Below, in pieces: positions 60,564 through 64,000 of a DNA stretch of 64,000 nt (positions are counted from its first letter, which is position 1; each line of letters starts with the position of its first letter). The DNA lies in the NCBI RefSeq assembly GCF_013114825.1, contig NZ_JAAVLX010000001.1, positions 310,001 through 374,000 on the forward strand, written 5' to 3'. A model generated the notes under the pieces. That model was not told the origin of the DNA and made no database searches. It saw only the letters and a list, made by a program, of their open reading frames with translations. Both the position numbers and the translations under genes were made by a program. Origin of the DNA: Bradyrhizobium australiense. GTDB lineage: Bacteria; Pseudomonadota; Alphaproteobacteria; Rhizobiales; Xanthobacteraceae.

Positions 60564-61364
60564 CTATCCCCGCCGCACGCTGGCGCCGCCGTCCACCGGC
60601 AGCGTCACGCCGGTAATGAAACTTGCTTCGTCGGACGCAAGAAACAGCGCGGCGTTGGCGACGTCCCAGCCGGTGCCCATCTTGCGGCGCAGCGGCACTT
60701 TTGCGTCGCGCTCGGCCTCGACCTCGGCGCGGCTCTTCTTGAATTCGCGCGCGCGGGTATCGACCGCCATCGGCGTGTTCATCAGCCCGGGCAGTATGAC
60801 GTTCGCGCGGATGCCGTATTGCGCATTCTGGTAGGCAAGCTGTTCGGTGAAGGCGATCATGGCCGACTTGGTCGCCTTATAGGCAACGTAGGGGTAGGTC
60901 GTGATCGCGGCCATCGAGGAGATGTTGATGATGGCGCCGCTTCTTTGCTGGCGCATGATCGGGATCACGTGCTTGGCCGCCCACACGCAGCTCTTCAGAT
61001 TGATCGCGACGCAGCGGTCGAACGCTTCCTCTGAGATGTCGAGCAGTTCGGCGTCGCCGCCGGCCAAACTGACGCCGACATTATTATGCAGCACGTCGAT
61101 GCGGCCCCAGCGTGCCTGCGCGTCCGCCGCCATCGCCTTCAACTCGGCGTTCTTGGTGACGTCGGCCCTGAACGCCGCCGCGACGCCGCGCCTCTCGGCG
61201 ATCATGTCGGCGGTTTCCTGGGCAGAGGCTAGATTGTGATCGACGCACAGCACTTTAGCGCCTTCGCGCGCAAAAGTGAGTGCGGTGGCACGGCCGTTGC
61301 CGATACCTTCGCCGGGGCTCTGCCCGGCGCCGACGACGATGGCGACACGATCTTTCAGGCGCAT
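60564..61364 (-). CDS. SDR-family oxidoreductase
   Basis: A 266-residue classical short-chain dehydrogenase/reductase. Cofactor motif VGAGQSPGEGIGNGRATAL, NNVGV, the catalytic Ser in NISSMAAITT and Tyr-x-x-x-Lys in YVAYKATKSAM, and PGLMNTPMA. Probably NAD(P)-dependent; an alcohol or 3-hydroxyacyl-type substrate. It lies 1 base from the CMD-family gene, so these two and the hotdog-like gene form an operon. Confidence 0.9.
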   Translation of the reverse strand: MRLKDRVAIVVGAGQSPGEGIGNGRATALTFAREGAKVLCVDHNLASAQETADMIAERRGVAAAFRADVTKNAELKAMAADAQARWGRIDVLHNNVGVSLAGGDAELLDISEEAFDRCVAINLKSCVWAAKHVIPIMRQQRSGAIINISSMAAITTYPYVAYKATKSAMIAFTEQLAYQNAQYGIRANVILPGLMNTPMAVDTRAREFKKSRAEVEAERDAKVPLRRKMGTGWDVANAALFLASDEASFITGVTLPVDGGASVRRG

Positions 61365-61365
61365 G

Positions 61366-61920
61366 TCACTCCACTCCCGGGATCGGGTACTGTCGCAGTA
61401 CCTCTTTGTAATAGGGTTCGTTGTCGATCTTCATCGTCGCCAGCACGCGCACCACGGCGCAATAGAAGGCGATGGTGAGCACGAGATCGACCATGTGCTC
61501 GTCGGAAAGTTTTTGCTTGATCTCGGCAAAAGTCGCCTCCGACATCGCAAGCTCTCGCACCATTTCGCGCGCACCACGCAAAATCGCTTTCGCCAGCGGC
61601 TCGAGCTTGGATGGTCTGCCATCGGTCTCGGCCATCAGCCCTTCGACATCTTCATCGGTGACGCCGAATTCCCTGCCGATCTTCACGTGATGCGTGAATT
61701 CGTATTCGGACTTCTCCAGCCAGCCGACCTGGAGAATCGCGAGTTCGCGCAGGCGCGGGTCCAGTTTGCTCTTGAAGCGGATGTAGTTGCCGATGCCGTT
61801 GAAGGCGCGCGCCATATCAGGCGAGTTCACCAGCAGCTTATGGAGGTTGGTGTTGCGCTTGAGCATGTCGCGATATTCGGGGGCGACCTGGTCGGCTTCG
61901 AGATAGGACAGGCGGGCCAT
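61366..61920 (-). CDS. Carboxymuconolactone decarboxylase/AhpD-like family protein
   Basis: A 184-residue all-helical protein of the CMD superfamily: LRELAILQVGWLEKSEYEFT HHVKIGREFG (shown in two parts, positions ~58-88) is the core. The C-x-x-C-x-x-x-H redox motif of AhpD is absent, with Glu-Phe-Thr-His-His instead, pointing to the gamma-carboxymuconolactone decarboxylase-like branch. May act in an aromatic or dicarboxylate route together with the neighbouring SDR. Confidence 0.85.
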   Translation of the reverse strand: MARLSYLEADQVAPEYRDMLKRNTNLHKLLVNSPDMARAFNGIGNYIRFKSKLDPRLRELAILQVGWLEKSEYEFTHHVKIGREFGVTDEDVEGLMAETDGRPSKLEPLAKAILRGAREMVRELAMSEATFAEIKQKLSDEHMVDLVLTIAFYCAVVRVLATMKIDNEPYYKEVLRQYPIPGVE

Positions 61921-61960
61921 TTTGTTGTTGTCCTTGTTGGCGATAGCAGATCAGGCTCGC

Positions 61961-62902
61961 CTAACCGTAGAGCGCTTTGTGCTCCCCCTCATAATCGGCG
62001 TAAGAGTCCTTGATGCTCGCCATATTCAACAGCATGGTGGCGACTGGCGTATCGTCCTTTGCGAACACGGTCGTGCGGACCCAGACGCTTTCGGTACGCC
62101 GGCTGCCGCTCAGCGCAACCACTTCGCGCTCGGTCGCATAGCTCTCGCCGACGAATAGCGGCCCGCGCAGCAGGCGGACTTCCTGATCGGCGAACAGGCC
62201 GACCGCCGGCCCGCGCACCGGCAGCCGGTCCTCGCGGGCGCGGTATTGAAACAGCACGCTCAGCATCTCGAAGGGAATAATCGCCCGACCCCAGGGATTG
62301 AACTCCTGCGAATAGTAGGCCGAAGGTTCGGTGATCACTTTCAGCTTCTCGGCAAGTGAAAACGGATAAAGGTCGCCCATGTGCTGGTCGAAATCCATTT
62401 TCACCGTCGGGCGCGGCGTCTTCATGCCCACTTTGACGTCGGCGAGGATGACGGGATCGGCCAGCGGCTTCGTTTCGCCGAGCCGCCGGCTTAACGCCGT
62501 TTCCATCACATCCCCGACGGAAGCCGTGCCGCGCAAAATCTCGGTGCCGTTGCGCTTGGTCATGCCGATCGCGCAAGTCGTCTGCCCCGGCTTCGGCTTT
62601 TCGATGTTGGCCTGCACTTCCTCGCCCTCGAAGACCGGGTTGCGGTAATGCGCGGACAGGCATCCGGTCTCGAACCAGGCCTGGCCCCAGATCCGTTCGC
62701 ACAGCGGCGCGAACTGGCTGAAATGGGTCGGGCCCTCGATGGTGCCACCCTGAAAGCCGAGTTTCTGCGCGGTCGCATCGTCATGGATCGAGGCGTGCGA
62801 GTCATAAACCTGCGCGTGGAGCATTTGCCTCGGGCTCCGCCACGGCCCCACCAACAGATTGCCGCTCTCCAATATCTCGGTCCTGAACGCCGGTTCTGTC
62901 AT
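61961..62902 (-). CDS. Hotdog-like (MaoC-related) hypothetical protein
   Basis: A 313-residue protein with features of a double hotdog: SHASIHDDATAQKLGFQGGT then PTHFSQFAPLCERIWGQAWF in the first half, and ADVKVGMKTPRPTVKMDFDQ later. The His/Asp pair near HASIHDD may be catalytic as in MaoC dehydratases. The C-terminal third (DQEVRLLRGPLFVGESYATE) is a second such unit. Assignment is tentative; a CoA-dehydratase or thioesterase role would fit the SDR/CMD neighbours. Confidence 0.65.
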   Translation of the reverse strand: MTEPAFRTEILESGNLLVGPWRSPRQMLHAQVYDSHASIHDDATAQKLGFQGGTIEGPTHFSQFAPLCERIWGQAWFETGCLSAHYRNPVFEGEEVQANIEKPKPGQTTCAIGMTKRNGTEILRGTASVGDVMETALSRRLGETKPLADPVILADVKVGMKTPRPTVKMDFDQHMGDLYPFSLAEKLKVITEPSAYYSQEFNPWGRAIIPFEMLSVLFQYRAREDRLPVRGPAVGLFADQEVRLLRGPLFVGESYATEREVVALSGSRRTESVWVRTTVFAKDDTPVATMLLNMASIKDSYADYEGEHKALYG

Positions 62903-63097
62903 CCCTGGTGTCTCCCTTTGGCGCGCAGCGTTTCAAAGAAGGCTGGCCCCAGCAAGAGGCCGGCCGATCCACAGGTGGGTGAGATATGCCCTGCGGCCAT
63001 GAATTCACGCTGGGCACGCATAGCAAAATCGGTGCATGCTGTTCGCAATTAGACCGGTTTCAAATAACCGGCGGAACGTGCGACGGGAGCGGACGAA

Positions 63098-64000
63098 ATG
63101 GCGTTGATGGAAGTGGGTCTGGACGACAAATACCGTCTGGATGCGAAGCGGATTTTTCTGTCCGGTACGCAGGCGCTGGTCCGGTTGCCGATGTTGCAGC
63201 GCGAACGCGACCGCGTGCAGGGGCTCAACACCGCAGGCTTTATCTCCGGCTACCGCGGCTCGCCGCTCGGCATGTACGATCACGCGCTGTGGCGCGCCAA
63301 ATCTTTCCTCAAGCAGCATGACATCGAGTTCTCGCCGGGTCTCAACGAGGACCTTGCGGCGACCGCTGTGTGGGGGAGCCAGCAGGTCGGCATGTTCCCA
63401 GGCGCCAAGGTCGATGGCGTGTTCGGCATCTGGTACGGCAAAGGCCCCGGCGTCGACCGCTCCGTCGACGCGCTGAAGCATGCCAACTCGGCGGGCACCT
63501 CGCCGAATGGCGGCGTGATTGCGCTCGCCGGCGACGACCATGGCTGCCAGTCCTCGACGCTCGCCCACCAGAGCGAGCAGGTGTTCGCCGCTGCGCTGAT
63601 GCCGGTAGTCAACCCGGCAACGTTGCAGGATTATCTCGATCTCGGCATTTTGGGCTTTGCGCTGTCGCGCTATTCCGGCTGCTGGGTCGGGTTCAAGGCG
63701 ATTTCGGAGACGGTCGAAAGCTCGGCCTCGATCGTCAGTGATCCCGACCGCATCAAGATCATCATGCCTGACAATTTCGAGATGCCGCCGGGCGGGCTTT
63801 CCATCCGCTGGCCCGATGCACCGATCGAGCAGGAGCGGCGGCTGCACGGACCCAAGATGCAGGCGGTCGCTGCGTTCGCGCGCCTCAACCGCTTCGACCG
63901 CATCGTCCTGGATTCAAAGCCCGCGCGGCTCGGCATCATGGCGACCGGCAAGGCCTATCTCGATCTGCGGCAGGCGCTGGCCGACCTCGGCATTACCGAT
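63098..64000 (+). CDS. Indolepyruvate ferredoxin oxidoreductase family protein, 3' end outside window
   Basis: About 301 residues of the N-terminal, ThDP-type part (YRLDAKRIFLSGTQALVRLP, TAGFISGYRGSPLGMYDHAL, VFGIWYGKGPGVDRSVDALK, GDDHGCQSSTLAHQSE) of a large fused 2-oxoacid:ferredoxin oxidoreductase. These enzymes decarboxylate indolepyruvate and other aryl or branched pyruvates to acyl-CoA, passing electrons to ferredoxin. The GXGXD-like motif GKGPGVDRS is intact. ATG at 63098 with GGGAGCGGACGAA upstream. Divergent from the hotdog-like gene across a 195-base gap. Confidence 0.9.
   Translation, partial: MALMEVGLDDKYRLDAKRIFLSGTQALVRLPMLQRERDRVQGLNTAGFISGYRGSPLGMYDHALWRAKSFLKQHDIEFSPGLNEDLAATAVWGSQQVGMFPGAKVDGVFGIWYGKGPGVDRSVDALKHANSAGTSPNGGVIALAGDDHGCQSSTLAHQSEQVFAAALMPVVNPATLQDYLDLGILGFALSRYSGCWVGFKAISETVESSASIVSDPDRIKIIMPDNFEMPPGGLSIRWPDAPIEQERRLHGPKMQAVAAFARLNRFDRIVLDSKPARLGIMATGKAYLDLRQALADLGITD

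Noticed and set aside
1..64000. CRISPR arrays, rRNA genes, intact insertion sequences, phage genes, toxin-antitoxin pairs
   Set aside because: Looked for repeats with regular spacers, rRNA-like sequence, transposase motifs and typical pairs; none found.

Overview
The window is a GC-rich, densely coding stretch of an alphaproteobacterial chromosome. Best match by gene content and intergenic repeats is Bradyrhizobium or a close relative in the Nitrobacteraceae. Pointers are the split glyQ/glyS pair, DUF1236, DUF3096, DUF2339 and SleB-type proteins, many short conserved bradyrhizobial-looking proteins, and at least six families of short palindromic intergenic repeats. The genus call rests on recall of such genomes, not on a search. 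No rRNA, CRISPR array, phage block or intact insertion sequence was seen. One tRNA, tRNA-Pro(CGG), is present.

Layout. 1-7 kb: end of a TrmN6-like methyltransferase, an S49 peptidase, glyQ-glyS, a second methyltransferase, and small DUF1236 and DUF3096 proteins. 7-20 kb: ppdK with a Lys/Ala-rich N-terminal tail, a SleB-type cell-wall hydrolase, an MFS carrier, an AcuI/YhdH-type reductase, a chemoreceptor and a large DUF2339 membrane protein. 20-31.8 kb: mostly minus-strand housekeeping: PTP-like phosphatase, an overlapping ygfZ-tag-HD hydrolase operon, a lone dihydroorotase, HAD and Nudix hydrolases, a YedK/HMCES protein, and the operon Sua5/TsaC - FAD oxidase - GNAT - Nudix. 31.8-39.3 kb: accessory-looking. 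The tRNA-Pro gene has an imperfect copy of its 3' end about 0.5 kb downstream; then come a CPBP protease, a LysR regulator divergent from an acyl-CoA dehydrogenase/hydratase pair, and a run of very small proteins, two of which share a coiled-coil tail. 39.3-49 kb: a secreted MBL-fold hydrolase, then a peptide-type ABC transporter with an M20 amidohydrolase and an MFS efflux pump on the minus strand. 49-50 kb: a divergent hydroxymethylbilane synthase. 50.3-64 kb: a catabolic region with a branched-chain-type ABC transporter, an IclR regulator, a ThDP enzyme-SDR-cupin operon, then SnoaL-like, SDR, CMD-family and hotdog-like genes, and the start of an indolepyruvate ferredoxin oxidoreductase.

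Most distinctive points. (1) The second permease and both ATPases of the Liv-type transporter (LivM-LivG-LivF) are one 844-residue polypeptide. (2) The adjacent solute-binding protein gene is frameshifted just after its Tat signal peptide. (3) The liv promoter region and the IclR/ThDP intergenic region share an AT-rich motif, suggesting one regulon. (4) The SDR in that cluster lacks the usual Tyr-x-x-x-Lys pair. Together these suggest uptake and breakdown of an organic acid by a transporter in the middle of evolutionary change; the substrate cannot be read from sequence alone.
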